Of a stretch of 64,000 bases of DNA, positions 36,912-46,240 are shown in pieces (position 1 is the stretch's first letter; each line of letters starts with the position of its first letter). Where the stretch lies: contig JAFUJQ010000010.1 in NCBI GenBank assembly GCA_017473705.1, positions 1 to 64,000 of the forward strand, given 5' to 3'. The position numbers and the translations under genes are program-made. This stretch comes from Bacteroidales bacterium (lineage in GTDB: Bacteria; Bacteroidota; Bacteroidia; Bacteroidales; UBA932). The notes under the pieces are model-generated. The model ran no database searches. It was given only the letters and a program-made list of their open reading frames with translations, and was not told the DNA's origin.

Positions 36912-39136
36912 TATCTGAGTGACTCGTGGAATGTTCTTGAAATAACCTCGAGCTGGTGCTCACGGCTGAGTCTTGTGAAGTTTACAGCATATCCTGAAAC
37001 GCGGATTGTAAGCTGCGGATACTTCTCAGGGTGCTCCATCGCATCCTCAAGCATCTCTCTGTTGAGTACATTCACGTTGAGGTGGTGTGCACCCTTTGTG
37101 AAATATCCGTCCATGAGAGTGATGAGGTTGTCGATCTTGTCTTCGTCTGTAGGACCGAGTGACTTAGGCACGATAGAGAATGTATTTGAGATACCGTCCT
37201 TCGCATCGTGGTAGTCGAGTTTTGCTACAGATGAGAGTGAAGCGACTGCTCCGTGAGTGTCGCGGCCGTGCATCGGGTTTGCACCTGGAGCGAATGCCAC
37301 GCCCTTTGCTCTTCCGTCAGGAGTTGCACCGGTCTTCTTTCCGTACATCACATTTGATGTAATGGTGAGGAGTGAGAGGGTAGGCTGTGCTCCCTTGTAG
37401 ATCTTGCGTGCGCAGAGCTCTGTGTCGAAGAGCTGAACGACGTCGCGTGCGAGTACGTCAACCCTGTCGTCGTCGTTACCGAACATAGGGAAGTCGCCCT
37501 CGATGTCGAAGCCCTCGGTGAGGCCTTCTGAGTTGCGGCGTGCTGTCACCTTTGCATACTTGATTGCTGAAAGCGAGTCTGCCACGATAGAGAGACCTGC
37601 AACACCGTATGCGAGGTTGATAGTAGGATTTGTGTCGATGAACGCCATCTGAGACCTTTCATAGTCATACTTGTCGTGCATGAAGTGGATGATGTTCATT
37701 GTCTCGTTGTATACACGTGCAACCTCATGGAGAACCTTCTTGTAGTTTTCCATTACTTCATCGAAGTCGAGCACGTTGCTCTTGAGCGGCTTGATTCCCT
37801 CTACCATGAGTGTGCCTGTATTCTCGCAGCGTCCGCCGTTGATTGCAAGGAGGAGTGCCTTTGCAAGGTTTGCACGTGCTCCGAAGAACTGGATAGCCTT
37901 GCCGATGGCCTGGTATGATACGCAGCATGCGATACCGTAGTCGTCGCATCCTCTTACCTTACGCATGAGAGAGTCGTTCTCGTACTGTACTGAGCTTGTG
38001 TCGATAGAAACCTTTGCGCAGAACTCCTTGAATCCGTCAGGGAGCTGTGGATGCCAGAGGACTGTCATGTTCGGCTCTGGTGCAGGTCCGAGGTTGTAGA
38101 GAGTCTGGAGGAAACGGAACGAGGTCTTTGTAACCTTGCTCTTTCCACCTGTGAAACGGCCTCCGATAGCCTCTGTGATCCATGTAGGGTCACCGGCGAA
38201 AAGCTCGTTGTATGCGTTCATTCTGAGGTGGCGTACCATTCTGAGCTTCATTACGAACTGGTCGATGAGCTCCTGTGCGAATGACTCGTCGATGAGGTTG
38301 TGGTCGAGGTCATACTGGATGAAGATGTCGAGGAATGATGATACATTTCCGAGTGACATGGCTGCTCCGTCCTGCTCCTTTACAGCAGCAAGGTATGCCA
38401 TGTAGAGCCACTGAACCGCCTCTTGTGCGCTTCTTGCAGGTCTGCTGAGGTCGAGACCATAGTAATTACCCATGACCTTGATTTCCTGGAGCGCCCTGAT
38501 CTGCTCTGCAACCTCCTCGCGGAGAGTGATGCGTGAGCGGGTCATTGTACCTGTAAGGTTCTTGAGGTCTTCCTTCTTAGCCTCGATGAGCCTGTCGATA
38601 CCATAGAGTGCAAGCCTTCTGTAGTCACCGATGATACGGCCTCTTGCATAGTTGTCAGGAAGTCCTGTGAGGAATCCCAGTGACCTGTACTTGCGGATTT
38701 CTTCTGTATATACGTCGAATACTCCGTCGTTGTGTGTCTTTCTGTAGTGAGTGAAAATCTCCTTCACCTTAGGGTCAAGCTCCACGCCGTTCTCCTGGCA
38801 TGCCTTCTCTACTACCTTGAGACCTCCGAAAGGCTTGATGGCCCTCTTGAGGAGCTCGTCTGTCTGGAGACCTACGATAAGCTCGTTCTCCTTGTCGATG
38901 TAACCTGCTGCGTGTGAAGTGATTGTTGAGATAGTCTGTGCGTCGATTGCGCGTACGCCTCCGTTCTCTCTCTCTTCTGCGAGAGCTTCGAGGCACTTGT
39001 TCCAGAGCTTCTTTGTGCGCTCTGTAGGTCCCTGAAGGAATGATGCGTCACCTTCGTAAGGGGTAATGTTGCTATATACGAAATCTGCAACATCGATTCT
39101 GCGGCTCCATCTGCCGTCGTTGAATTTCTGTGTCAT
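36911..39136 (-). CDS. pflB: Formate C-acetyltransferase (pyruvate formate-lyase)
   Basis: A 741-residue glycyl-radical enzyme that converts pyruvate and CoA to acetyl-CoA and formate under anoxia. The two active-site cysteines are adjacent in [14 protein letters not shown] near residue 405, and the C-terminal glycyl-radical loop is [19 protein letters not shown] about 30 residues from the end. I use the ATG at 39136 ([10 protein letters not shown]); a longer frame start at 39175 would include the promoter. Together with pflA it marks mixed-acid, formate-producing fermentation. Confidence 0.95.
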   Translation of the reverse strand: MTQKFNDGRWSRRIDVADFVYSNITPYEGDASFLQGPTERTKKLWNKCLEALAEERENGGVRAIDAQTISTITSHAAGYIDKENELIVGLQTDELLKRAIKPFGGLKVVEKACQENGVELDPKVKEIFTHYRKTHNDGVFDVYTEEIRKYRSLGFLTGLPDNYARGRIIGDYRRLALYGIDRLIEAKKEDLKNLTGTMTRSRITLREEVAEQIRALQEIKVMGNYYGLDLSRPARSAQEAVQWLYMAYLAAVKEQDGAAMSLGNVSSFLDIFIQYDLDHNLIDESFAQELIDQFVMKLRMVRHLRMNAYNELFAGDPTWITEAIGGRFTGGKSKVTKTSFRFLQTLYNLGPAPEPNMTVLWHPQLPDGFKEFCAKVSIDTSSVQYENDSLMRKVRGCDDYGIACCVSYQAIGKAIQFFGARANLAKALLLAINGGRCENTGTLMVEGIKPLKSNVLDFDEVMENYKKVLHEVARVYNETMNIIHFMHDKYDYERSQMAFIDTNPTINLAYGVAGLSIVADSLSAIKYAKVTARRNSEGLTEGFDIEGDFPMFGNDDDRVDVLARDVVQLFDTELCARKIYKGAQPTLSLLTITSNVMYGKKTGATPDGRAKGVAFAPGANPMHGRDTHGAVASLSSVAKLDYHDAKDGISNTFSIVPKSLGPTDEDKIDNLITLMDGYFTKGAHHLNVNVLNREMLEDAMEHPEKYPQLTIRVSGYAVNFTRLSREHQLEVISRTFHESLR

Positions 39137-39160
39137 AATATACCTTATATAAATCGGGCG

Positions 39161-39192
39161 CAAAGGTAACTCCAAATTTCATATAAAGCAAT
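39161..39192 (-). promoter_or_regulatory. Promoter of pflB-pflA
   Basis: On the minus strand: ATTG (39192-39189), 20-bp spacer, TACCTTTG (39168-39161), about 25 bp before the pflB ATG. The -7 box is perfect; the -33 element differs from TTTG by one base. Confidence 0.55.
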
Positions 39193-39289
39193 CCCCATTC
39201 TGCGGTATTGTGACAAAAAACGTTTAAAATCTGCTAAAGTTTAAGAGAGAGCGACTTGCGCCGCTCTCATGCACATTCCTTGCTGCGGA

Positions 39290-39628
39290 CTAGAACGGGT
39301 CCGGCGTGTCTTCAAGTATTCTCAGTTTCTGAGCCATGACTTCATAGAACGTCTTCTCTACTCCGTCGGCATTGGTATACCTTGTAGTCCTGAGTCTTCC
39401 GACTACATGCACCGGCATGCCCTTGCAGATGCTCCCGACATCAGGCATGTCCTTGTTTTCCCATGCTACGATATTGTGCCAGGTAGTTTCGGAAACAGGG
39501 GCTCCGTCCCTGGACTTGTAAAGAATGTCGGTCGCCAGTGAGAAATTGGCGACCTTGCTCCCGTTGAACTCGTTGGTGCGGACAAATCCGACACGTCCCT
39601 GGAGCTCGATCCTGTTGATGTGATCCAT
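39290..39628 (-). CDS. ssb: Single-stranded DNA-binding protein
   Basis: A short SSB of 112 residues with one OB fold: MDHINRIELQGRVGFV, then VANFSLATD and TTWHNIVAWENKDM, and VHVVGRLRTTRYTNADGVE, all family landmarks. It lacks the acidic flexible tail of E. coli SSB, although it ends with DTPDPF, which keeps the acidic-Pro-Phe tip used for partner binding. The ATG at 39628 matches homologue starts; an upstream ATG at 39637 adds three residues. Bacteroidales often carry several such short SSBs, some on mobile elements; no mobile gene is next to this one. Confidence 0.88.
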   Translation of the reverse strand: MDHINRIELQGRVGFVRTNEFNGSKVANFSLATDILYKSRDGAPVSETTWHNIVAWENKDMPDVGSICKGMPVHVVGRLRTTRYTNADGVEKTFYEVMAQKLRILEDTPDPF

Positions 39629-39637
39629 AAGATTCAA

Positions 39638-39926
39638 TCTCTTTAAATGTTTGACTTGTTCTTCCCCACATCTTATGCGCGCTTGGTAGGTTGGTGCAAA
39701 GAAAGGTAAATTATTTTGATAAAATGCTAGTCTTTAGGTAGTTCTGGCTTTGAACTCTATTAGGTTTTTCTCTTTTTTACAATTATGTCACTTTTCTTAA
39801 AATCCTAAAATTTGTTTTGGGGTGGAAAAAATCATAAGATTCGTAAAAATCTTCGAAAAATAAATTAAAACATGCTGCGGACTCTTGCATGTACTGTTTT
39901 GCCGGATGATATTTGTATGAAAAAAG
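39638..39926. other. AT-rich gene-free stretch between ssb and a divergent small gene
   Basis: 289 bp, strongly AT-rich in its middle. It should contain divergent promoters for ssb (minus) and the zinc-finger gene (plus). I see TAnnTTTG-like sequences only with mismatches and no hairpin or coding potential worth naming. Confidence 0.4.
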
Positions 39927-40331
39927 ATGGGCTACAGCAAAGAAATCCGCCAGAGAGCACGATGTCTGCATTGTGGTGATGAGATCAAGTATGGACGGGC
40001 AGATAAGAAATTCTGTTGTGATGATTGCAGAGCATTGCATCATAACGATGCACTCAAGGAAAGCAGGGCATTCCGTCGCCGAGTGTTGTCACGACTTGCG
40101 TATAATCATGATCTTCTGGAACGGCTTCTTGATGCCGGGACGGAATCATTCTCCCTTCTGGAACTGGCGTCACACGGTTTTACACCTGACCTTATGACTT
40201 CGTGCCGTAAGGTCGGCAAGCACATGGAGTGCAGCTGTTTCGAGATTAAATATATAATGACTGCGTCGCGTATATATTCGATATCGAAAATACAAAATGT
40301 TTCCTTAAATTTGCAGAATTGTAACAAGTAA
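39927..40331 (+). CDS. Small zinc-finger-like protein of unknown function
   Basis: A 134-residue protein beginning MGYSKEIRQRARCLHCGDEI. A likely zinc site is CLHC...FCCDDCR (C-x2-C-x11-C-x3-C spacing by eye), resembling zinc-beta-ribbon domains of DUF2116 or MYM type. The following part is basic and helical (ESRAFRRRVLSRLAYN), then a segment like a small winged or helical domain. I recall similar short proteins in Bacteroidales annotated as hypothetical; DNA or RNA binding is plausible but not shown. The promoter of the downstream peptidase gene lies inside its last codons. Confidence 0.55.
   Translation: MGYSKEIRQRARCLHCGDEIKYGRADKKFCCDDCRALHHNDALKESRAFRRRVLSRLAYNHDLLERLLDAGTESFSLLELASHGFTPDLMTSCRKVGKHMECSCFEIKYIMTASRIYSISKIQNVSLNLQNCNK
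40306..40313 (+). promoter_or_regulatory. Candidate -7 box for the M3 peptidase
   Basis: TAAATTTG fits TAnnTTTG, 25 bp before the ATG at 40338 and inside the end of the preceding small gene. Confidence 0.35.
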
Positions 40332-40337
40332 TCAAAT

Positions 40338-42428
40338 ATGAAAAGGAAACTACTTATCGCAGGCCTCGTGCTTGCAGTTATCAGCAGTTGCAAAATGGAA
40401 AATCCACTTTTGACGGAGTCGACCGCACCGTTCGGCGCTCTACAATTCGACAAGATCCGCAATGAGCATTACCTTCCGGCATTCGAGCAGGGTATTGCAG
40501 AGGCTAAGGCGGAGATCGATGCCATCGTGGCAAACCAGGAAGAGCCTACATTCGAGAACACAATCGAAGCTATGGAGTATGCAGGCGCAACCCTTGACAG
40601 GGTGGCAGGCATCTTCTACAACCTCATGGAGGCAAACACAAACGACGAGATGCAGCAGATTGCAGAGCAGGTGTCGCCTATGCTCACAGAATACTCGATG
40701 TATGTATCTCTCAACAACGACCTTTTCCAGAAGGTGAAGGCTGTCTATGAAAAGAGGAACGAACTCGGACTCGATCAGGACCAGATGACACTCCTCGAAG
40801 ATAACTACAAGAGCTTCGTGCGCGGTGGAGCAAACCTCTCTGACGAGGACAAGGCACTCTACAGCAAATGGTCCGAGGAGCTTTCTCTCACTACTCTTCA
40901 GTTCAGCAAGAATGTCCTTGCGGCTACGAATGCCTATACCCTTCACATCACAGATGAGGCAGACCTCGCAGGCCTTCCTGAGTATGTGAAGACAATGGGC
41001 GCGGAGACAGCTGAAGAGAAAGGTCTTGAGGGTTGGGCGTACACCCTTGACTACCCAAGCTACGGACCTTTCCTAAAGTACAGCACAAACCGTGACCTTC
41101 GCCAGCAAATCTGGATGGCATACAACACAAGAGCCATCGGCGGCGAGTTCGATAACACTGAGATTGTGAAGAAGATCGTTGACCTCAGGATCAAGATCGC
41201 AAACATTCTCGGATATGAGACTTATGCGGACTATGCTCTCGAAGAAAGAATGGCAAAAAGCAAGGAAACAGTGAACGGCTTCATCATGCAGCTTCTCGAG
41301 CCATCCCTTGAGTTCGCGAAGAAGGATGTCGCTGATGTATATGCATATGCAAAGGCAAACGGATTTACAGAGCCGAAACTCATGCCTTGGGACTTCTCAT
41401 ACTGGTCAGAGCGCTATCAGGAGGCTGAGTATGCACTCAACGAGGAGCAGCTCAAGCCATACTTCCAGCTCGAGAGCTGCATCGACGCAGTGTTCTCTCT
41501 GGCAAATCGTCTCTATGGCATCACATTCCATGAACTTGACAATGTCCCTGTATATCACGAGGACGTCAAGGTTTATGAGGTGAAGGATGCCGACGGCAGC
41601 CATCTCGCGCTCTTCTATGCTGACTTCTTCCCAAGAGCAAGCAAGAGAGGCGGTGCGTGGATGACCGAGTTCCGCGGACAGAGCATCAGGAATGGTGTCG
41701 AATATCGTCCGTTCATCAGCACAGTAATGAACTTCACCAAGCCATCCGGCGATGCTCCGTCACTCATCACTCACAGCGAGCTCACCACATTCCTCCACGA
41801 GTTCGGCCATGCTCTTCACGGCATTCTTGCTCAGGGTCGTTACGGCTCTCTCACCGGAACAGGCGTGTCACGTGACTTTGTAGAGCTTCCTTCACAGATC
41901 ATGGAGAACTGGGCATATGAGCCAGAATATCTCAACTCATTCGCAAAGCACTACCAGACAGGAGAGCCTATCCCGGCAGAGCTTATCGAGAAGATCGTTG
42001 CAGCAAAGAACTACCTTGCAGGCTATGGCCAGGTGCGTCAGCTCCACTTTGCATACCTCGACATGGCATGGCATACTCTCAAGGAGGTTCCTGCAGTCGG
42101 AACAGTAGAGTTCGAGCAGGCGACTCTTGCTCCATATTCAATCATGCCTTCAGCTGACGGCGCAGCATTCTCGACCTCATTCTCACACATCTTCTCAGGC
42201 GGATACTCGGCAGGATACTATTCATACAAGTGGGCTGAGGTCCTCGAAGCAGACGCATTCTCACTCTTCAAGGAGAAGGGTATCTTCAACACAGAAGTTG
42301 CAACTTCATTCAGAAAGAACATCCTCGAGAAAGGTGGCGCAGAGGACGAGGCTGTCATCTACCGCAACTTCCGCGGCCATGATCCTGAGCCACAGGCACT
42401 GATGGAGAAATTGGGACTGGTGAAATAA
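40338..42428 (+). CDS. M3-family metallopeptidase lipoprotein (peptidyl-dipeptidase Dcp-like)
   Basis: A 696-residue thimet-type peptidase that removes dipeptides from oligopeptides. The zinc site is H487-E488-x-x-H491 in FLHEFGHALHG, with the third ligand glutamate expected about 25 residues on in DFVELPSQIMENW. The N-terminus MKRKLLIAGLVLAVISSC is a lipoprotein signal with cysteine 18, so it is probably anchored in the periplasm or outer membrane, unlike cytosolic E. coli Dcp. Length is normal. It could process peptides taken in by SusC-type transporters. It ends 4 bp before repeat copy D. Confidence 0.92.
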   Translation: MKRKLLIAGLVLAVISSCKMENPLLTESTAPFGALQFDKIRNEHYLPAFEQGIAEAKAEIDAIVANQEEPTFENTIEAMEYAGATLDRVAGIFYNLMEANTNDEMQQIAEQVSPMLTEYSMYVSLNNDLFQKVKAVYEKRNELGLDQDQMTLLEDNYKSFVRGGANLSDEDKALYSKWSEELSLTTLQFSKNVLAATNAYTLHITDEADLAGLPEYVKTMGAETAEEKGLEGWAYTLDYPSYGPFLKYSTNRDLRQQIWMAYNTRAIGGEFDNTEIVKKIVDLRIKIANILGYETYADYALEERMAKSKETVNGFIMQLLEPSLEFAKKDVADVYAYAKANGFTEPKLMPWDFSYWSERYQEAEYALNEEQLKPYFQLESCIDAVFSLANRLYGITFHELDNVPVYHEDVKVYEVKDADGSHLALFYADFFPRASKRGGAWMTEFRGQSIRNGVEYRPFISTVMNFTKPSGDAPSLITHSELTTFLHEFGHALHGILAQGRYGSLTGTGVSRDFVELPSQIMENWAYEPEYLNSFAKHYQTGEPIPAELIEKIVAAKNYLAGYGQVRQLHFAYLDMAWHTLKEVPAVGTVEFEQATLAPYSIMPSADGAAFSTSFSHIFSGGYSAGYYSYKWAEVLEADAFSLFKEKGIFNTEVATSFRKNILEKGGAEDEAVIYRNFRGHDPEPQALMEKLGLVK

Positions 42429-42432
42429 ATGT

Positions 42433-42540
42433 CCTGGCGCATAACTCGCTGATGGCGAGTGTATTATAAAAAGTTCGTGCTCCCCAAAGGGAGCACGAAC
42501 TTTTTATAAGTGTCTGGTGCACAGCGGTTTGTGCGCCAGT
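42433..42540 (+). repeat. Palindromic repeat, copy D; also a strong bidirectional terminator
   Basis: Outer arms CTGGCGCA (42434-42441) and TGCGCCAG (42532-42539). The centre is a 21-bp perfect hairpin with a 4-nt loop, arms 42464-42484 and 42489-42509, flanked by A and T runs so it can terminate transcription both ways. The core GTTCGTGCTCCC differs from CCTCGTGCTCCC of the other copies with compensating changes in both arms. It lies between the convergent M3 peptidase and nucleoside permease genes. Confidence 0.87.
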
Positions 42541-42544
42541 GGGA

Positions 42545-43828
42545 TTATGCAACCTTCTGGGTTGAGTCCTTCGGTTCTTTGAAGAGGATCATGAACAGGA
42601 TTGCAACCACGAGGGCGTAGATTGCAAATGTGTACCACGCTGCACTCCAGTTCGGCTCTGCGGCATTGTAGACGAAGTGGTTAACGACTGCCTGAGCGCT
42701 GAGAGTTCCTATTGTAGCTCCGATTCCGTTTGTCATAAGCATGAAGAGTCCCTGGGCGCTGTTCTGCAGTTTCTCGCTGGTGCGCATGTTTGTGTAGAGG
42801 GCGCCGGAGATGTTGAAGAAGTCGAATGCAACACCGTATACGATCATTGAGAGGATGAGCATCCATACACCTGAACCAGGGTCTCCTGCTCCGAAGAATC
42901 CGAAGCGCAGTACCCATGCGAACATGGCGATGAGCATTACCTTCTTGATGCCGAAGATCCTCATTGCCACGGGGATGAGGAGGATGCCAAGCGTTTCGGA
43001 AATCTGTGATATCGATATGAGAGCGTTTGCATTGCGGGCTCCCCATGTCTGTGCAAATTCAGGCACTTCCTTGAAGTGAGATATGTATGGATTTGCAAAT
43101 CCGTTAGTAATCTGAAGGGCAACGCCAAGGAGCATGGAGAAGATGAAGAAGATGGCCATCTGCCTGTCCTTGAAAAGTGAGAATGCGTTGAGACCGAAGC
43201 GTTCTGCAAGTGTCTGCTTTTCTCCTGTTCCTGCGTTGCAAGGGCAGTTAGGAAGTGTGAAGCAGTACAGAAGCATGGCTATGCCGAGAATACCCGAAAC
43301 AATGAACTGGTTGTATGAATGCTGGTACTGTACTCCTGCTCCATTGGTCATGAAGTTGACAAAGAGCATTGCACAGATGAATCCAACTGTACCGAATACG
43401 CGGACAGGAGGAAAGTCCTTCACTGTGTCATAGCCGTTCTGCTCCAGAATGTTGAAGGCCACAGAGTTGGAAAGCGCGATTGTAGGCATGTAGAACGCTA
43501 CGCTGAGGGCATAGAGTCCGAAGAGGATGCCGAATGATACTTCCGCACCGGCGGTCATGCCGTAGAACCCCGCTCCGAGCATGCAAGCTCCGGCGATTCC
43601 GTGGCAGATGCCGAGGAGCTTCTGCGCCGGAATGAACTTGTCTGCCACGATACCCATGAGGGTAGGCATGAATATGGACACGATGCCTTGCATCGCATAG
43701 AAGATACCGATGTTTTTTGCCAGTCCGACTGATGCGAGATAGCTTCCCATGGAAGTAAGGTAAGATCCCCAGACAGCCCACTGGATGACATTCATTACGA
43801 TCAGTCTCAGTTTGATTGATTTGTTCAT
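42545..43828 (-). CDS. Nucleoside:H+ symporter, NupG-type MFS permease
   Basis: A 427-residue inner-membrane permease with about 12 spans. The start MNKSIKLRLIVMNVIQWAVW and the following GSYLTSMGSYLASVGLAKNI, together with IFMPTLMGIVADKFIPAQKL, are characteristic of the NupG/XapB nucleoside transporter family. It would supply nucleosides to salvage kinases such as the dNK at 11019, though they are not linked. The start is followed upstream by a region with several small hairpins. Confidence 0.85.
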   Translation of the reverse strand: MNKSIKLRLIVMNVIQWAVWGSYLTSMGSYLASVGLAKNIGIFYAMQGIVSIFMPTLMGIVADKFIPAQKLLGICHGIAGACMLGAGFYGMTAGAEVSFGILFGLYALSVAFYMPTIALSNSVAFNILEQNGYDTVKDFPPVRVFGTVGFICAMLFVNFMTNGAGVQYQHSYNQFIVSGILGIAMLLYCFTLPNCPCNAGTGEKQTLAERFGLNAFSLFKDRQMAIFFIFSMLLGVALQITNGFANPYISHFKEVPEFAQTWGARNANALISISQISETLGILLIPVAMRIFGIKKVMLIAMFAWVLRFGFFGAGDPGSGVWMLILSMIVYGVAFDFFNISGALYTNMRTSEKLQNSAQGLFMLMTNGIGATIGTLSAQAVVNHFVYNAAEPNWSAAWYTFAIYALVVAILFMILFKEPKDSTQKVA

Positions 43829-43857
43829 AGTGTTATTGAATTTGTTTTCTTGTTCTG

Positions 43858-43945
43858 ATCCCCGATAAGGTCGGGGATAACGGTTTTACATTGCCGGGTT
43901 GACTATCCCGTCATTGCCGACTTGATCGGCAAGCTCTTTTGTAAT
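43858..43945. repeat. Cluster of small palindromes between the nucleoside permease and tgt
   Basis: Three related short inverted repeats: ATCCCCGA/TCGGGGAT around 43859-43880, a degenerate one with CGGG/CCCG around 43896-43912, and TTGCCGA/TCGGCAA around 43915-43933. Read on the minus strand they take the form xxCCGATCAAGTCGGxxATGACG, a short intergenic palindrome type seen widely in bacterial genomes. They fall in the leader of the permease gene. Confidence 0.5.
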
Positions 43946-43983
43946 GTATCAGACAAAGATAATCGTTTTTGAGTAAAAGTTAC

Positions 43984-43991
43984 TATCTTTG
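43984..43991 (+). promoter_or_regulatory. Candidate -7 box for tgt
   Basis: TATCTTTG fits TAnnTTTG, only 18 bp before the tgt ATG, implying a leader of roughly 10 nt. Confidence 0.4.
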
Positions 43992-44009
43992 AGGGTTAAA
44001 ATATACTGA

Positions 44010-45140
44010 ATGAAATTTGTCAAGACACATAATGACCCTCAGTCCGCAGCAAGGTGCGGTGTGATAACCACAGACCACGGACAGATCGAGACCCCGATAT
44101 TCATGCCTGTCGGTACTGTGGGTTCCGTAAAGGGAATATACCATAGAGACCTCAAGGAAGACATCAAGGCCGAAATCATCCTCGGCAACACATACCACCT
44201 GTACCTCCGTCCGGGTCTTGACATCCTCAAGATGGCCGGCGGACTCCATAAATTCGAGTCCTGGGATCGCCCGATCCTGACCGACAGCGGCGGATTCCAG
44301 GTGTTTTCCCTCAGCCCTATAAGGAAGCTTACAGAGGACGGATGCATCTTTCGTTCACATATCGACGGATCGAAGCACATATTCACTCCCGAGAACAATA
44401 TGGACACCCAGCGCATCATCGGAGCCGACATCGTCATGGCTCTTGACGAGTGCTGCCCGGGTGATGCGACTTATGATTATGCAAAGAAGTCTCTCTCCCT
44501 CACTCAGAGGTGGTTAGAGAGGTGTGTGAAGCATTTTGATGCTACGGATCCTCTTTATGGATATTCACAGGCATTGTTCCCGATCATTCAGGGATGTGTC
44601 TATCCGGACCTGCGCCGTGCGGCAGTGGATCATGCAGCGGCTCTCGACCGTGAGGGATATGCCATCGGAGGTCTGGCGGTGGGCGAGCCGACAGAGAAGA
44701 TGTATGAGATGCTCGAAGTCGTATGCCCTATGCTACCGGAGGACAAGCCGCGCTACCTGATGGGAGTCGGCACACCGGCTAACATCCTTGAGGGAATAGC
44801 AAGGGGAGTAGACATGTTCGACTGTGTGATGCCTACAAGAAACGGCCGCAACGGTATGCTCTTCACATGGGATGGCATCATAAACATGAAGAACAAGAAG
44901 TGGGCGGACGATTTTTCGCCACTTGATCCGAAGGGAACATCGTTTGTCGATCATACATACACCAAGGCATACCTCCGTCATCTTTTCGTGGCCGGAGAAA
45001 TATTCGCCGGGCAGATAGCAAGCGAGCATAATCTGGCGTTCTACCTTGACCTTGTCCGTGAGGCACGCAAGCACATCAAGGCCGGAGACTTCAAGGCCTG
45101 GAAGGATGAGACAGTCAAAAGGATAACTATAAGACTTTAA
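44010..45140 (+). CDS. tgt: tRNA-guanine(34) transglycosylase (queuine/preQ1)
   Basis: A 376-residue enzyme that swaps guanine 34 for preQ1 in GUN-anticodon tRNAs. Recognised by PIFMPVGTVGSVKG, ILGNTYHLYLRPG, DSGGFQVFSLS (with the general acid/base aspartate), IGGLAVGEPTEKMYEM and the nucleophile region VMPTRNGRNGM. Where E. coli has the zinc-binding CxCxxC before the YLHHL segment, this protein reads GTSFVDHTYTKAYLRHL, so the zinc cysteines are absent while the final histidine region IASEHNL remains. I recall this in other Bacteroidetes, but could not verify. It is followed after 4 bp by the lptF/G gene. Confidence 0.93.
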   Translation: MKFVKTHNDPQSAARCGVITTDHGQIETPIFMPVGTVGSVKGIYHRDLKEDIKAEIILGNTYHLYLRPGLDILKMAGGLHKFESWDRPILTDSGGFQVFSLSPIRKLTEDGCIFRSHIDGSKHIFTPENNMDTQRIIGADIVMALDECCPGDATYDYAKKSLSLTQRWLERCVKHFDATDPLYGYSQALFPIIQGCVYPDLRRAAVDHAAALDREGYAIGGLAVGEPTEKMYEMLEVVCPMLPEDKPRYLMGVGTPANILEGIARGVDMFDCVMPTRNGRNGMLFTWDGIINMKNKKWADDFSPLDPKGTSFVDHTYTKAYLRHLFVAGEIFAGQIASEHNLAFYLDLVREARKHIKAGDFKAWKDETVKRITIRL

Positions 45141-45144
45141 AGTT

Positions 45145-46236
45145 ATGGATCTCTCGCCAAGAAAGATAGACTTATATATAATCAAGAAGTTCATGAGCAC
45201 CTTTTTCGTGGCTCTCCTTCTGATCATCGGAATCGTCATCATCTTCGACATCAGTGAGAAGATCGATGACTTCGTGTCTAAGGAGGCTCCGCTCAAGGCC
45301 ATAATATTCGATTATTATATGAACTTCGTCCCTTACTTCATCAACATGTTCAGTCCGCTGTTCGTGTTCATCACGGTCATCTTCTTCACTTCGAAGATGG
45401 CTGCCGATTCGGAGATTGTGGCGATACTTTCCTGCGGCGTCAGCTTCCATAGGATGATGGTTCCATATATATTCTCGGCGACCATAATCGCGCTTCTGTC
45501 GCTCTGGCTTAATCTTTTCGTCATACCGGACGCCAACAAGACCAGGCTGGATTTCGAGACGCAATACATCAAGAACCGATATAAGAGCGTCGGGCGAAAT
45601 GTCCATTATCAGACGGCTCCCGGAGAGTTCGTCTTCGCCGAGTCTTTCAGCTCATGGAATAATACTGCATACAGGTTCACCATCGAGAAGATAGAGGACA
45701 ACAAGCTCGTGTCGAAGATATCGGCGGAGACAGCGGTGTATGATACCCTGAAGGGCACATGGAGACTTAAGAAATACTTTATCAGAGAATATAACGAAGA
45801 CCTGACAGACAAGATAAGAAGCGGACGTCAGATGGACACCACGCTTGCATTGTCCGTGAAGGATTTCTATATGACTGAGAAGACGGTCGAGACGTTGAAC
45901 TATGAGGAACTCAATGACATGATCGAAACGCAGAAGATGCGAGGAGATGCCAATGTCAAGTTCGCCCTCATAGAGAAGAACACCCGTCTCGCACTTCCGT
46001 TCTCAGCATTCATTCTTACGATCATGGGAGTTGCGCTTTCGTCTAAGAAGAGAAGGGGAGGCATAGGTTGGAACATAGGTATCGGCATAGCCTTGGCCTT
46101 CACATACATCCTCTTCTTGCGCTTCAGCCAGATGTTTGTCCACACGGGAGTCCTCCCTCCATTCATAGCCCTATGGCTCCCGAACATCATCTTCGCCATC
46201 ATCGCAGCCTTCCTCTACCGCATCGCCCCGAAGTAA
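45145..46236 (+). CDS. LptF/LptG (YjgP/YjgQ)-family LPS export permease
   Basis: A 363-residue inner-membrane protein. Three spans in the first 120 residues (starting LYIIKKFMSTFFVALLLIIG), a periplasmic beta-jellyroll region about 125-270 and three C-terminal spans from about 280 (LPFSAFILTIMGVALSSKKR). This is the layout of LptF and LptG, which pair with LptB to extract lipopolysaccharide. Whether it is the F or G partner is not decidable by eye; the other is probably the N-terminal part of 49748-52207. Only 4 bp separate it from tgt. Confidence 0.88.
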   Translation: MDLSPRKIDLYIIKKFMSTFFVALLLIIGIVIIFDISEKIDDFVSKEAPLKAIIFDYYMNFVPYFINMFSPLFVFITVIFFTSKMAADSEIVAILSCGVSFHRMMVPYIFSATIIALLSLWLNLFVIPDANKTRLDFETQYIKNRYKSVGRNVHYQTAPGEFVFAESFSSWNNTAYRFTIEKIEDNKLVSKISAETAVYDTLKGTWRLKKYFIREYNEDLTDKIRSGRQMDTTLALSVKDFYMTEKTVETLNYEELNDMIETQKMRGDANVKFALIEKNTRLALPFSAFILTIMGVALSSKKRRGGIGWNIGIGIALAFTYILFLRFSQMFVHTGVLPPFIALWLPNIIFAIIAAFLYRIAPK

Positions 46237-46240
46237 CCTC

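Noticed and set aside
4345..42540. CRISPR repeats
   Set aside because: The copies are far apart, palindromic and without spacers or cas genes.
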